Shown: piece by piece, positions 19,100 to 28,883 of the stretch | Numbering within the stretch: the stretch's first letter is position 1 | How the letters are laid out: each line of letters begins with the position of its first letter | Source of the DNA: Galliscardovia ingluviei | GTDB lineage: Bacteria > Actinomycetota > Actinomycetes > Actinomycetales > Bifidobacteriaceae | Assembly: GCF_014635685.1 (NCBI RefSeq) | Contig: NZ_BMDH01000001.1 | Location: forward strand, 248,001-312,000 | Length of the DNA: 64,000 bases | Reading direction: 5' to 3' | Translations under genes and position numbers: made by a program | The notes under the pieces: generated by a model | Database searches by the model: none | What the model was told of the DNA's origin: nothing | The model's input: the letters and a program-made list of their open reading frames with translations, nothing else

Positions 19100-22000
19100 G
19101 TGAGCAATACGTTCCCAAAGGCAACCGCTCAAGACGGTATGCAGCAGGTAATGCCAAACCCAAGTTTCCCCGACCTTGAGGTCAGCATCCTCAAGTATTG
19201 GGATCAGGACGATACTTTCCAGAAGTCAGTGGAACAGCGTCCTTCAGGCGATCACTCAGGTAATGAGTTTGTATTTTTCGATGGTCCTCCGTTTGCTAAC
19301 GGTTTGCCACATTACGGTCATTTATTAACAGGCTATGCCAAGGATGTTATTCCACGTTACCAGACGATGAAGGGGCGTAAAGTCAACCGTGTATTCGGTT
19401 GGGATACGCATGGTCTTCCAGCAGAACTTGAAGCGCAAAAAGAGCTTGGTATTGACTCAGTCGAGCAGATTGAGGAAATGGGAATCGACAAGTTTAATGA
19501 TGCCTGCCGTACTTCAGTGCTCAAATACACGAATGAGTGGCAAGATTATGTGCACCGTCAAGCACGCTGGGTTGATTTTGAGCATGGATATAAGACCTTA
19601 AATATTCCATACATGGAATCAGTGATGTGGGCTTTTAAGCAACTATATGATAAAGGCCTAGCATATCAAGGTTATCGTGTATTGCCATACTGTCCAAAAG
19701 ACCAGACACCATTGAGCGCACACGAGTTGCGCATGGACGATGATGTGTATCAGAACCGACAGGATACTACAGTCTCTGTGGCAGTAAAGCTTCGCGATGA
19801 AGAAGACGCTTATGCTGTGTTCTGGACTACTACACCGTGGACTGTGCCAACGAACTTTGCAATTGTAGTCGGTGCGGATATTGACTATGTAGAAGTGCAG
19901 CCAACAGAGGGTAAGTTTGCTGGTAAGAAGTTCTATTTCGCAAAAGCACTAGTCGGCTCATACGAGAAGGAACTTGGCGAAAACTATGAAGTAGTGCGTG
20001 AGCTGAAAGGCTCTGACATGGTGGGCTGGCGCTACTGGCCGGTATTCCCATATTTTGCTTCTGATGCAGCGACGAGCGAAGCTGGCACTCCTGGACCAAA
20101 CGCATATCAGATTTTTACTGCTGACTATGTTGATACCACAGAAGGTACTGGTTTAGTGCATCAGGCTCCTTATGGTGAGGACGATATGAATACGCTGAAT
20201 GCGCATAATATTCGTTCCACTGATGTGCTCGATGCAGGTTGCCGTTTTACTGACGCTTGCCCAGAGTACGAAGGCTTAAGTGTTTTTGACGCTAACTCGC
20301 CAATTTTGCGCAATTTGCGTGCGGGGGATGGTCCACTTGCTCAGGTGCCTGAAGAGCATCGCGCGTTGTTGTTCCAAGAGAAGAGCTATGTGCACTCATA
20401 TCCTCACTGCTGGCGTTGTGCAACACCATTGATCTATAAGCCAGTAAGCTCTTGGTTTGTCTCTGTGACCAAGATTAAAGATCGTTTGCTGGAATTGAAT
20501 CAAGAAATCAACTGGATTCCGGGCAATGTGAAAGATGGTCAGTTCGGCAAGTGGCTTGCCAATGCGCGTGACTGGTCGATTTCTCGTAACCGTTTCTGGG
20601 GTTCCCCAATTCCAGTGTGGGTATCAGATGATCCAAACTATCCGCGTGTAGATGTGTATGGCTCTTTGGAAGAGTTAAAGCGCGATTTTGGTGACTACCC
20701 GCGTGATCATGAAGGCAATATCAATATGCACCGCCCGTATATTGATGAATTGACCCGACCAAACCCAGATGATCCTACGGGTAAGTCTACAATGCATCGT
20801 ATTAGTGATGTGCTTGATTGCTGGTTTGAGTCTGGTTCTATGCCATTTGCTCAATTCCATTACCCGTTTGAGAATAAAGAGTATTTCGAGCAGCACTTCC
20901 CATGTGACTACATTGTTGAATACATTGGGCAGACTCGTGGCTGGTTCTATACCATGCATATTATGGCAACGGCATTGTTTGACCGTCCTGCATACAAGAA
21001 CGTCATTTGCCATGGTATTGTGCTCGGCTCTGACGGACAGAAAATGAGTAAGCATCTGCGCAACTATCCAGATGTCAACGGCGTCTTCGATAAGTACGGC
21101 TCTGATGCAATGCGCTGGTTCCTCATGAGTTCGCCAATTTTGCGTGGCGGCAACCTTATTGTAACTGCTGAAGGTATTCGCGATACAGTGCGTCAGGTCA
21201 TGTTGCCGGTGTGGAGCTCGTATTACTTCTTTACCATGTACGCAAATGCAGCCAATCATGGAGCAGGATACGATGCTCGAATGCTGCGTACGGAAGAAGT
21301 TGCGTCCTTGCCTCAGATGGATAAGTATCTTTTGGCACGCTTACATCAGTTGGTGGCGCAAGTACAAGAGCAGTTGGATCATTTTGAAATCTCCAATGCT
21401 TGTGATGCAGTATCTGATTTTATTGACGTGCTGACAAATTGGTATATTCGCAATACTCGAGACCGTTTCTGGAATGAAGACGAGCATGCCTTCAACACGC
21501 TCTACACTGCGTTAGAAGTACTTGCTCGCGTAATGGCTCCGCTTGCTCCAATGGAAAGTGAAGCTATTTGGCGAGGTCTTACCGGCGGCGAATCAGTGCA
21601 TTTAACCGATTGGCCATTCCTTGCTGATGAGCATACTGGTGCGGTGACTGAACTTGGTGCTGTGCTTGTTGATGACCCTGATCTGGTAGCCGCTATGGAA
21701 CAGGTGCGCGATGTGGTGTCAGGCACTTTGTCTTTGCGTAAAGCTCAGCAAATCCGCGTCCGTCAGCCACTTTCTACGTTGACCGTGGTAGGTGCTGATG
21801 TGCAGGCTATTGAGCCATACACTGACGTGCTGAAGTCTGAGCTCAATATTAAGCATATTGCACTTGTGCGCTTGGATGATGCTGAACAGCATGGATTGCG
21901 TATTGTTAACGAACTGAAGGTGAATGCGCGTGCTGCTGGTCCTCGTTTGGGTAAGAATGTGCAGTTTGCTATTCGTGCTTCCAAGTCTGGTAATTGGCAT

Positions 22001-22411
22001 GTTGGCGAAGACGGAATGCCAGTAGTGGACACACCCAATGGTGAGCTTGCTCTCGTTCAGGGAGAATTTGAGCTGATCAACCGTGTGGAACTTGCTGAAG
22101 AAGATGCGCATACGTCTGTAGCTAGTGCCAGCCTGCCGAAGGGCGGATTCATCGTGATGAATACCACATTGGACGCGGATCTGCTTGCTGAGGGTTATGC
22201 GCGTGACGCAATTCGCGCAGTGCAGGACGCGCGTAAGGAAGCTGGATTGGAGATTACCGACCGCATCGTCCTTACGTTGCAGGCTCCTGAAGCTGATGCT
22301 GCCAAGTTAGAGCAATTCCGTGACCTAATTGCGGGAGAAACCTTGGCTACCACATTGACTGTAGAGCCTCAAAATGTGCAGGAACTACAGGTTAGTGTTG
22401 CAAAAGCGTAG
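19100..22411 (+). CDS. ileS: Isoleucyl-tRNA synthetase, type 2 (eukaryote-like)
   Basis: Charges tRNA-Ile with isoleucine and edits misactivated valine. The class I signatures are the HIGH-equivalent HYGH in GLPHYGHLLTGY and the KMSKS-equivalent KMSKH in GQKMSKHLRNYPD. The 1103-residue length, the KMSKHLRNYP form and the absence of a C-terminal zinc finger place it with type 2 enzymes, which in other bacteria are insensitive to mupirocin. The GTG start follows GAGGAG and begins S-N-T-F-P-K. An upstream in-frame reading (from 18983) runs through the T-box and is not the real start. It is controlled by the T-box leader. Confidence 0.97.
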   Translation: MSNTFPKATAQDGMQQVMPNPSFPDLEVSILKYWDQDDTFQKSVEQRPSGDHSGNEFVFFDGPPFANGLPHYGHLLTGYAKDVIPRYQTMKGRKVNRVFGWDTHGLPAELEAQKELGIDSVEQIEEMGIDKFNDACRTSVLKYTNEWQDYVHRQARWVDFEHGYKTLNIPYMESVMWAFKQLYDKGLAYQGYRVLPYCPKDQTPLSAHELRMDDDVYQNRQDTTVSVAVKLRDEEDAYAVFWTTTPWTVPTNFAIVVGADIDYVEVQPTEGKFAGKKFYFAKALVGSYEKELGENYEVVRELKGSDMVGWRYWPVFPYFASDAATSEAGTPGPNAYQIFTADYVDTTEGTGLVHQAPYGEDDMNTLNAHNIRSTDVLDAGCRFTDACPEYEGLSVFDANSPILRNLRAGDGPLAQVPEEHRALLFQEKSYVHSYPHCWRCATPLIYKPVSSWFVSVTKIKDRLLELNQEINWIPGNVKDGQFGKWLANARDWSISRNRFWGSPIPVWVSDDPNYPRVDVYGSLEELKRDFGDYPRDHEGNINMHRPYIDELTRPNPDDPTGKSTMHRISDVLDCWFESGSMPFAQFHYPFENKEYFEQHFPCDYIVEYIGQTRGWFYTMHIMATALFDRPAYKNVICHGIVLGSDGQKMSKHLRNYPDVNGVFDKYGSDAMRWFLMSSPILRGGNLIVTAEGIRDTVRQVMLPVWSSYYFFTMYANAANHGAGYDARMLRTEEVASLPQMDKYLLARLHQLVAQVQEQLDHFEISNACDAVSDFIDVLTNWYIRNTRDRFWNEDEHAFNTLYTALEVLARVMAPLAPMESEAIWRGLTGGESVHLTDWPFLADEHTGAVTELGAVLVDDPDLVAAMEQVRDVVSGTLSLRKAQQIRVRQPLSTLTVVGADVQAIEPYTDVLKSELNIKHIALVRLDDAEQHGLRIVNELKVNARAAGPRLGKNVQFAIRASKSGNWHVGEDGMPVVDTPNGELALVQGEFELINRVELAEEDAHTSVASASLPKGGFIVMNTTLDADLLAEGYARDAIRAVQDARKEAGLEITDRIVLTLQAPEADAAKLEQFRDLIAGETLATTLTVEPQNVQELQVSVAKA

Positions 22412-22430
22412 TTAAGCTAGATATCTGAAC

Positions 22431-22475
22431 ATGGGGATGGTGTCGTTCCAAGACATCCATCCCCATTGTTGTTCT
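22431..22475 (+). terminator. Terminator after ileS
   Basis: Strong stem ATGGGGATGG/CCATCCCCAT extended inside by TGTC/GACA with one bulge, followed by a T-rich tail (TTGTTGTTCTT). It lies between ileS and the convergent DUF4256 gene. Confidence 0.85.
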
Positions 22476-22493
22476 TGGTAGTCTTAGTGTATT

Positions 22494-23108
22494 TCAAATA
22501 GTCATATCGATACGCACTCGAAAACCTCGTGCTGAGTAATATGAATCTGCACCATTATGGTAAATAAAGGTTGTCGCATACCGTTTATCGCCAAATAGTG
22601 CCCCTCCAAGCTCGCGTACTGTGGATGGGGTATCGAGCCAGCTCGATGTTTTTGTATCGAGATCCATCAGAGACCGCAAGTATAAGTACTCTTCTTGATT
22701 TAATAATCTTCCACCAAGTCGTTGCGCATAAGTAACTGCATCCCCATATGGTTTATTGGCTTTTCGTGCTTGCCATGCTGCCAGGTCATAGCACAGTGCC
22801 CGCCTACCTTGCGGCGTTTGCTCGCTACAGTCGACCCAAGAAAGTGTTTCATCATGCTGCCATTGCACACATGTTAGTTCTCCTCCAGTAGCTTCCATAA
22901 CAGCAAGTGAAGCTTGAAGTTCTGGATTATGTACCAATGCATCTTGTACAGTAGTCCAAGAAAGCGAAGGATGTAATGGTTGCATATTTGTAAATCGAGT
23001 GCTCAGTGTGTGAAGTAGTTCATCAAGTTCATGCTCGTCGAGTATGTGCCTAGCATCAAGCGTGTCAAAAGGATTCGGTTTAGGGGCAGATTTAATTACT
23101 TTTGGCAT
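22494..23108 (-). CDS. DUF4256-family protein
   Basis: A 204-residue soluble protein of unknown function. It carries the conserved pattern of DUF4256: ELLHTLSTRF near the N-terminus, MEATGGELTCV, WVDCSEQTPQGRRALCYD, KTSSWLDTP, LGGALFGDKRY and FIYHNGADSYYSARGFRV at the end. The ATG follows AAAGGAG, which settles the start; the longer frame adds 17 residues without support. It is transcribed alone and convergently with ileS. The family is widespread and uncharacterised, and the conserved Cys/Asp/Arg cluster could be enzymatic, but that is speculation. Confidence 0.88.
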   Translation of the reverse strand: MPKVIKSAPKPNPFDTLDARHILDEHELDELLHTLSTRFTNMQPLHPSLSWTTVQDALVHNPELQASLAVMEATGGELTCVQWQHDETLSWVDCSEQTPQGRRALCYDLAAWQARKANKPYGDAVTYAQRLGGRLLNQEEYLYLRSLMDLDTKTSSWLDTPSTVRELGGALFGDKRYATTFIYHNGADSYYSARGFRVRIDMTI

Positions 23109-23284
23109 AGTGCTCCTTTGGCAAGTGTTGCAAGTTTGCAGAAGTACTTCACTCAACAAACTCTGATAAGCAATGCGTAAAATAATAGTAAAAGTGCAGT
23201 GCGTAATATGTCAACAGTACATCTGCGATGTCAAACGATAACTTCATGCTTATACCGGAATAAACACACAACAGTCGAGGTAAT

Positions 23285-25657
23285 GTGCAGCCCATGACAG
23301 TACAACACAATCAAACAAACAAGCGCCAGCAGGACCGGACTGAAAAAACACAAACCCATATTGTTACTGGCATATTGGCACATGTTGATGCTGGCAAAAC
23401 CACGTTATCAGAAGCAATACTGTTTGAAACTGGAAAAATACGAAAATTTGGTCGCGTAGATCATGCTGATACGTATTTGGATACTACTGATCTTGAGCGT
23501 AAGCGTGGTATTACTATGCTGGCACATCAAACACAATGCAGCTTTGACAATCTTGATATGACATTGCTGGACACTCCTGGGCATGTTGATTTTGGCGCTG
23601 AAACTGAGCGTGTAATATCGGTGCTTGACTATGCGCTATTAGTGGTCAGTGCTACAGATGGCGTGCAGAGTCATACACAAACTCTCTGGCATCTATTAAG
23701 AAAACACCATATTCCGACCATTGTTGTTATCAATAAAATTGATGCCGCTGGTGTGGATATTCAGGCGGTTTATCAAGACATACGTCAGCATTTAAGCGAC
23801 AACTGTGTGCTGATGGATGAAGTGCCTATAGGTGATGCAATTTTGGATGGCACGATATATCAAGATAGTACAGCATCTGCAGCTGTGCCTACCGAAGCAG
23901 GGCATGGATTATCTGAGATTGATAATGCTGGCAATATAAGAGGCGAGCTTGTTGATGAAATTGCATTATGTGATGAGCTTGCTTTACAAGAAGCATTAGA
24001 TACTGGCGCTATAAGCGCCTCAACCATAAGTCGGTTGATTGCTGATGAAGAACTTTTTGCTTGTATTCCTGTAGCTGCATTAAAACAAATCAATATTCGT
24101 ACGCTACTGATGCGATTAAGTCAATGGTGTATTGAGCCGCAGTATGGCGCAGATTTTGGTGCAAAAGTATTTAAGATTTCTCATGATCCTCAGCACGCTA
24201 GACTTACATGGTTAAAAGTTACTGGGGGAACACTGCTGGCAAAAGCATTGGTAACAGGAACGTATCATGCTCAGCATCACCAACCGCACGCTCAGTCGGG
24301 AAGTCACACATCTTTAACAACGCAACATGCTCACGAAGAGTATTGGGAAGAGAAAGTAGATCAAGTCAGAGTCTATGATGCAGATTCATTTACTATTGCT
24401 CCGAGCATTCCTGCAGGTTATGTTTGTGCGGTTACAGGGCTGCAATGGACTACTCCCGGAATGGGATTAGGAGCAGAAGCGGATGACATGGATCCACAAC
24501 TGCAACCCGTGCTTAATTATGCGGTGGTACCTGCTTCTTCTGACGGGGTAGAGTACACAAGTGATGGGGATATTGAAAATGATGCTGCTGTGAGTGGGCG
24601 TGCTATCCAAGAAAGTGACTTGAATGAGGATGAATATAAGAGGCACAGTAGTGAACCCCTATCTGATGTAGAGTCAAAGCATAGACGTCTTGCTCAGTTA
24701 CCACAGTTCGATGAAGTAACTCTACATCGCTGTTTAACAGCATTATACGAGTGCGAAGATGAGGATCCGCTATTACATGTGCAATGGGTGAGTGAAATAG
24801 GGCAGATTCACATACAGTGCATGGGCGCTATACAACAAGAAGTACTTGTATCACGGTTGCATGATCAATTTGGATTAGATGTGCAATGCGTGCCCGCAGG
24901 CATTATTTATAAAGAAAGTGTTACTGCTGCGATCGAAGGAGTAGGACATTTTGAACCATTACGGCATTATGCAGAAGTACATGTGCTGATTGAACCTAAT
25001 GCATCAGGCACTGGCATAACCTATGCCTCACAATGCGATCCTAATGCGCTCAGTGTTAATTGGCGTAAACTTATTATGACGCATTTACAAGAGCGCGAAC
25101 ATAAAGGAGTACTGATAGGCGCTCCTATAACAGATGTGAAACTCACCTTGCTTGCAGGGCGTGGGCACGAAAAGCACACAGAAGGTGGAGATTTTCGTCA
25201 AGCAACATACCGCGCAGTAAGGCAAGGGTTGATGCGCGCTCGCCAGCAAGGTATGTGTGTGCTGCTTGAACCATGGTATCGGTTTACACTTGAAGTGCCT
25301 ACAGCATATGTAGGTAGGGCACTATCTGATATTCAGCGTATGCATGGTGTACTTGAGGCTCCTGAAATGACAGATTACGGTACAGCACTGATACAGGGCA
25401 CTTGTCCGGTTGCAACTATGCATGAGTATGCTACAGAAGTAGCTGCGTATTCGCATGGTAGCGGGAGATTATCGTGTGTGGTGAGCGGGTATGAACCATG
25501 TCACAATGCTGATGCAGTGATCAGTGAATATCAGTATCAGCCGGTTGCGGATCTTGAGCATACTCCTGATTCAGTGTTTTGTGCTCATGGCGCTGGGTAT
25601 CCTGTGGCATGGGATAAAGTTGAAGAGCATATGCATATTGATTGGATGTACACGTAA
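23285..25657 (+). CDS. EF-G/TetM-like translational GTPase (ribosomal protection family)
   Basis: GTPase with all G motifs: GILAHVDAGKTT (G1), RKRGITML (G2), LLDTPGHVDF (G3) and VVINKID (G4). Overall similarity is to TetM/TetO/OtrA-type ribosomal protection proteins, which use GTP to dislodge tetracycline from ribosomes, and to related housekeeping factors. At 790 residues it is ~150 longer than TetM (about 640). The extra length includes a His-rich stretch near residue 330 and an acidic, poorly ordered insert near 415-475. Whether it gives resistance or serves in translation is not readable from sequence. The start is GTG 23285 close behind GAGG; an ATG at 23294 is the alternative. Confidence 0.85.
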   Translation: MQPMTVQHNQTNKRQQDRTEKTQTHIVTGILAHVDAGKTTLSEAILFETGKIRKFGRVDHADTYLDTTDLERKRGITMLAHQTQCSFDNLDMTLLDTPGHVDFGAETERVISVLDYALLVVSATDGVQSHTQTLWHLLRKHHIPTIVVINKIDAAGVDIQAVYQDIRQHLSDNCVLMDEVPIGDAILDGTIYQDSTASAAVPTEAGHGLSEIDNAGNIRGELVDEIALCDELALQEALDTGAISASTISRLIADEELFACIPVAALKQINIRTLLMRLSQWCIEPQYGADFGAKVFKISHDPQHARLTWLKVTGGTLLAKALVTGTYHAQHHQPHAQSGSHTSLTTQHAHEEYWEEKVDQVRVYDADSFTIAPSIPAGYVCAVTGLQWTTPGMGLGAEADDMDPQLQPVLNYAVVPASSDGVEYTSDGDIENDAAVSGRAIQESDLNEDEYKRHSSEPLSDVESKHRRLAQLPQFDEVTLHRCLTALYECEDEDPLLHVQWVSEIGQIHIQCMGAIQQEVLVSRLHDQFGLDVQCVPAGIIYKESVTAAIEGVGHFEPLRHYAEVHVLIEPNASGTGITYASQCDPNALSVNWRKLIMTHLQEREHKGVLIGAPITDVKLTLLAGRGHEKHTEGGDFRQATYRAVRQGLMRARQQGMCVLLEPWYRFTLEVPTAYVGRALSDIQRMHGVLEAPEMTDYGTALIQGTCPVATMHEYATEVAAYSHGSGRLSCVVSGYEPCHNADAVISEYQYQPVADLEHTPDSVFCAHGAGYPVAWDKVEEHMHIDWMYT

Positions 25658-25676
25658 ACGTAATAGTGATACAGAA

Positions 25677-25709
25677 AATGCCCTAGTAGATTCTCTCTAC
25701 TAGGGCATT
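25677..25709. terminator. Bidirectional terminator between the GTPase gene and hup
   Basis: Perfect 14-base stem AATGCCCTAGTAGA/TCTACTAGGGCATT with a five-base loop, between convergent genes. Confidence 0.85.
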
Positions 25710-25762
25710 ACGCTGTTAAATTTCAGCTTACAGCACTGCCACAAGCTGAATACAGTACCGTT

Positions 25763-26047
25763 TTACTCTTCGGAAACTGCACGCTTGAGCTCGGTGCCAG
25801 CGGTGAGCTTTACACCGTAACGTGATGGAATATCGATGGTTTCACCAGTGCGTGGGTTGCGACCGGTACGAGCAGAGCGCTTTACGCGAGTTGCAGAAAG
25901 TACGCCAGTGAGCTTAATGCCTTCGCCTTCCTTCAAGGACTCAATCAAAACATCCTTGAATGCGTCAACGGCAGCCTCAGCCTGGGACTTGGTGAGGTTG
26001 GACTTCTGAGCGATCTTGGATACCAGTTCCGACTTATTGTATGCCAT
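25763..26047 (-). CDS. hup: DNA-binding protein HU
   Basis: Histone-like nucleoid protein that bends and compacts DNA. The 94-residue chain reads MAYNKSELVSKIAQKSNLT at the N-terminus. It carries the DNA-binding arm motif GRNPRTGETIDIPSR at ~60-74 and the helical dimer core LTKSQAEAAVDAFKDVLI. The start with a GAAGGA ribosome site fits the family length; an upstream in-frame ATG adds 27 unrelated residues. It lacks the long Lys/Ala-rich tail of mycobacterial HupB. It is transcribed alone from the 217-base region upstream, which is A/T rich but has no promoter I would insist on. Confidence 0.97.
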   Translation of the reverse strand: MAYNKSELVSKIAQKSNLTKSQAEAAVDAFKDVLIESLKEGEGIKLTGVLSATRVKRSARTGRNPRTGETIDIPSRYGVKLTAGTELKRAVSEE

Positions 26048-26264
26048 GATGCAAATTCCTTCTATCAGTGGTTCTCCGCCTATCGGAAAACCCTTGAACC
26101 ACAACGATTGTAGCGTAAAGTGTGCCAAAATATTGGTAATTTTAGAAAAAAAGTGTGTTCTGTGTCATTTTCTCCACAACTCACACCATTTTTCGCGTAA
26201 ACCACACTCTAAGCCTACACATACTGTACTTTTCCGTGCTGACAGTAAGAGGCGAGTAGTACTA

Positions 26265-28883
26265 CTACAGTGCGCCAGTAGCATTCATCCAGCGTAATGC
26301 GATAGCACCAATTGGTAAACGTAGCCAATACGTCAGAAGACGAAATAGCAGTGTGGAACTTAAAGCTACAGCGTAAGGAACTCCTAACGAAGTAAAGCCA
26401 AGTGCTAATGCTGCCTCAATGGCTCCAAGCCCACCGGGTGTAGGAACAGCAGAAGCAACAGTGTTGGTGAGAACAAAAATAAAAATCGTTTCAATTGGAT
26501 TAGCTTGTTGTCCAAAAGCCAGTAAAGCAGCCCAAAAACTCAATCCCAAGAGCACACTTTGTAATAGCCATCCGAGACTTGCAAGAGCAATTGTCTGAGG
26601 GCGCGTGAGTAGGTCAAGTAATTGACGGGCATATGTCAGCACCTTTGGCAGCACATGTTCGAGAATAATGCGGCGTGTGTATGGGATAATCATTGCTCCA
26701 GATGCGATAAGCGCCACAATGCCTATTACAGCAACCACTAAATTTGTCGGTATCATGCCAGAGAGAGTATTGCGTCCTGTAAACACGCCAATAATAAGCA
26801 ATAATATAATAATAGTTGCGGCCTGAACTGCTACAACAGCACTCATAATCGCGCTTGCTGTGGTTGTTTTATATCCACACTTTCGCACATATTGCAGATT
26901 AATAACTGCTGGGCCTACTCCTGCTGGCATAGAGGCGGTTGTAAACGTGCCTACAGCCTGCGAAGCAAGAATAGCAACAGGTTTACGTTTATCAGGGTCA
27001 ATAAAAACACCTAGTGCAAGTGCAGAGCCAGCCCAGGAAGCAATACCAAATACAAAACATAAGCCTGCCATCCAAGGATTCGCTGATTGCAATGCAACAA
27101 TAAATTCGTGCGGGTTAATTTGTGTGACGGTAATAGAAACAGCAATAATAACCAGTGCCCATGTCAGGATATTTTTAGGGCTAAATCGCGCAAGTGAAGC
27201 TGGTTCTAGTGGCTCGTTATCGTTGTCTGGAATAAGCTGAGTCAGGTGTTCGCGCAAACTAACCAGTATTTTTCGGCTGTATTGTGTAGAGTTTTTCGTT
27301 GACGAGGCTACGGCCACGCGTTGTACAAATGGTACAAGAGAAGCTAGAGTGGCATCATCCCATACCTGCTGTGCCAGTTGTAGTGTGCGCTCCAAACCAA
27401 TCTGACAGGTGAGTGCTGTAAGCGCTTGAACGCGATCAAGAGCAATAGTAGAAGCGGAACTTGCATCATCGCCATGAATCCAGCCAGAAAGTACCATATG
27501 AGTACTAGTGGGCTCGTGAGCATGAGTCGGCTCAGCATAGTGAGTACATGAGGATACATCGTCTTGAGTGGACCACCCAGCACATGGTTCATATGCAGTA
27601 TTGGTATACATAGCAAAACTGTCGATACCAATATTGCGATGAGTAATGCCTTTGCTATGAGCGAGGTTTAACTGTTGGAGTGCTTCTAAAATTTGCGTAT
27701 CAGAGACGGTTTGCCAATCAACTTGAGTAAATTGGCTGCCGTTTTCAAACAAAGTAATTGATGATGCTTTGTATTCTGTGCGAGCGAGCACATGAGGAAC
27801 TGTGATGCCAATATTGCGTAATGCTAGAAGAATATCGGCATGATGATGTGATGCTTGCGACACTGAGCGGTCAGTGCGCAGATCAATTCCAGAAGCAAGG
27901 CGGATAAGATGCCATATTTGTGTAACATAACCGGCAGCACTGGTGTGTTCATCGCTTACAGAAGCAATGTATGTTTGTGTTTTTCCTTGAAAATCCTTAC
28001 AAGCTGAATCGCAGCATGTTACTTGATACAGGCGTGAACGTGGTGTTTGATCATCGAATGTGCTGAGAGCTGTGTTAAAAATCGTCTGTTCGTTGGTATG
28101 GGAAACTACAACAGGGCTGACTGCATGACATTGTTCGAGTTGTGCATAGTCAAGGCGTTGCAGCGCATGCACATGGTATCCCATCAATGCGAGCGCTTGA
28201 ATAAGATCTGCTCCCCATGCTCCTTGATTTTGTGTACCCACTGCAAAACGAATCAGAAGTCCAATGCATCTACCAAGAGCAACCGCGCACGCTATAGCTG
28301 CAAGAGGATACACATTAAGCATAACCGTAATTACGGTGAAAACAATAATGGTATTCCAGCTCCAGCGCACGCTAGTGTAAAGCCGATGATTTCCTGCGGC
28401 ACTTAAGAAAGCACATAGACCGGCGATAATATCGGGAATAATAACCGCAGTATCGCCATTAAGTAACACACTTCCAGTTAAGGCATATATCAGAGTGGCT
28501 GATCCATAGTGGGTGAGCAGTATATTGAGTAGCTCGGTAGCGCTTAACCCAAGAAACATGGCAATAACTGCACTGACAGACTGCACCCACTGCGATCGAA
28601 TAAGTAAGCTGACCAATACGGCAAGTACTACGCCGATGGTAATAACTTGCTGCAACAAGCTCATGGGAAGCTCTACTAGCCAAGGGACTAATGCGCTAGC
28701 ATGATGCGCATCAGCCTGCACTCCAAGTGTAGCTCCCCGCAAATATACGGCTGCAAGCACTACTAGTATGCCCGCTAAAAAAGCAAACATAGCGTTAATA
28801 ACATCGCGTATATCGCGCACTCTACTGGCAGGGATATCCTCAATATGAGGTTGATTAGGCGATGTCGTTTGTTGTTGATTCAT
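26265..28883 (-). CDS. LPG-synthase-TM / flippase-like membrane protein with embedded kinase-like segment
   Basis: A large (872-residue) polytopic membrane protein. Residues ~25-215 contain five or so hydrophobic segments. Residues ~230-540 are soluble and include LNLAHSKGITHRNIGID near residue 415, resembling the HRDxxxxN catalytic loop of kinase folds but with Asn for the usual Asp. Residues ~550-870 form the LPG_synthase_TM / UPF0104 domain, about eight hydrophobic helices (SIPAGVGPAVINLQYVRK-like and PTPGGLGAIEAAL patterns). Relatives act in lipid or polyprenyl-glycan export or in lysyl-phosphatidylglycerol flipping. The soluble domain may be a degenerate kinase that senses or binds nucleotide. 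No ribosome site decides the start; 28922 is an alternative. Confidence 0.8.
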   Translation of the reverse strand: MNQQQTTSPNQPHIEDIPASRVRDIRDVINAMFAFLAGILVVLAAVYLRGATLGVQADAHHASALVPWLVELPMSLLQQVITIGVVLAVLVSLLIRSQWVQSVSAVIAMFLGLSATELLNILLTHYGSATLIYALTGSVLLNGDTAVIIPDIIAGLCAFLSAAGNHRLYTSVRWSWNTIIVFTVITVMLNVYPLAAIACAVALGRCIGLLIRFAVGTQNQGAWGADLIQALALMGYHVHALQRLDYAQLEQCHAVSPVVVSHTNEQTIFNTALSTFDDQTPRSRLYQVTCCDSACKDFQGKTQTYIASVSDEHTSAAGYVTQIWHLIRLASGIDLRTDRSVSQASHHHADILLALRNIGITVPHVLARTEYKASSITLFENGSQFTQVDWQTVSDTQILEALQQLNLAHSKGITHRNIGIDSFAMYTNTAYEPCAGWSTQDDVSSCTHYAEPTHAHEPTSTHMVLSGWIHGDDASSASTIALDRVQALTALTCQIGLERTLQLAQQVWDDATLASLVPFVQRVAVASSTKNSTQYSRKILVSLREHLTQLIPDNDNEPLEPASLARFSPKNILTWALVIIAVSITVTQINPHEFIVALQSANPWMAGLCFVFGIASWAGSALALGVFIDPDKRKPVAILASQAVGTFTTASMPAGVGPAVINLQYVRKCGYKTTTASAIMSAVVAVQAATIIILLLIIGVFTGRNTLSGMIPTNLVVAVIGIVALIASGAMIIPYTRRIILEHVLPKVLTYARQLLDLLTRPQTIALASLGWLLQSVLLGLSFWAALLAFGQQANPIETIFIFVLTNTVASAVPTPGGLGAIEAALALGFTSLGVPYAVALSSTLLFRLLTYWLRLPIGAIALRWMNATGAL

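Noticed and set aside
18878-19132. Minus-strand frame over the ileS leader
   Set aside because: The region is explained by the T-box, and the frame has no start signals.
20675-21259. 194-residue minus-strand frame inside ileS
   Set aside because: Overlaps essential synthetase sequence including KMSKH and has shadow-frame composition.
23285-25657. Acquired tetracycline-resistance gene on a mobile element
   Set aside because: No transposase, integrase, flanking repeats or base-composition change; the codon use looks like its neighbours.
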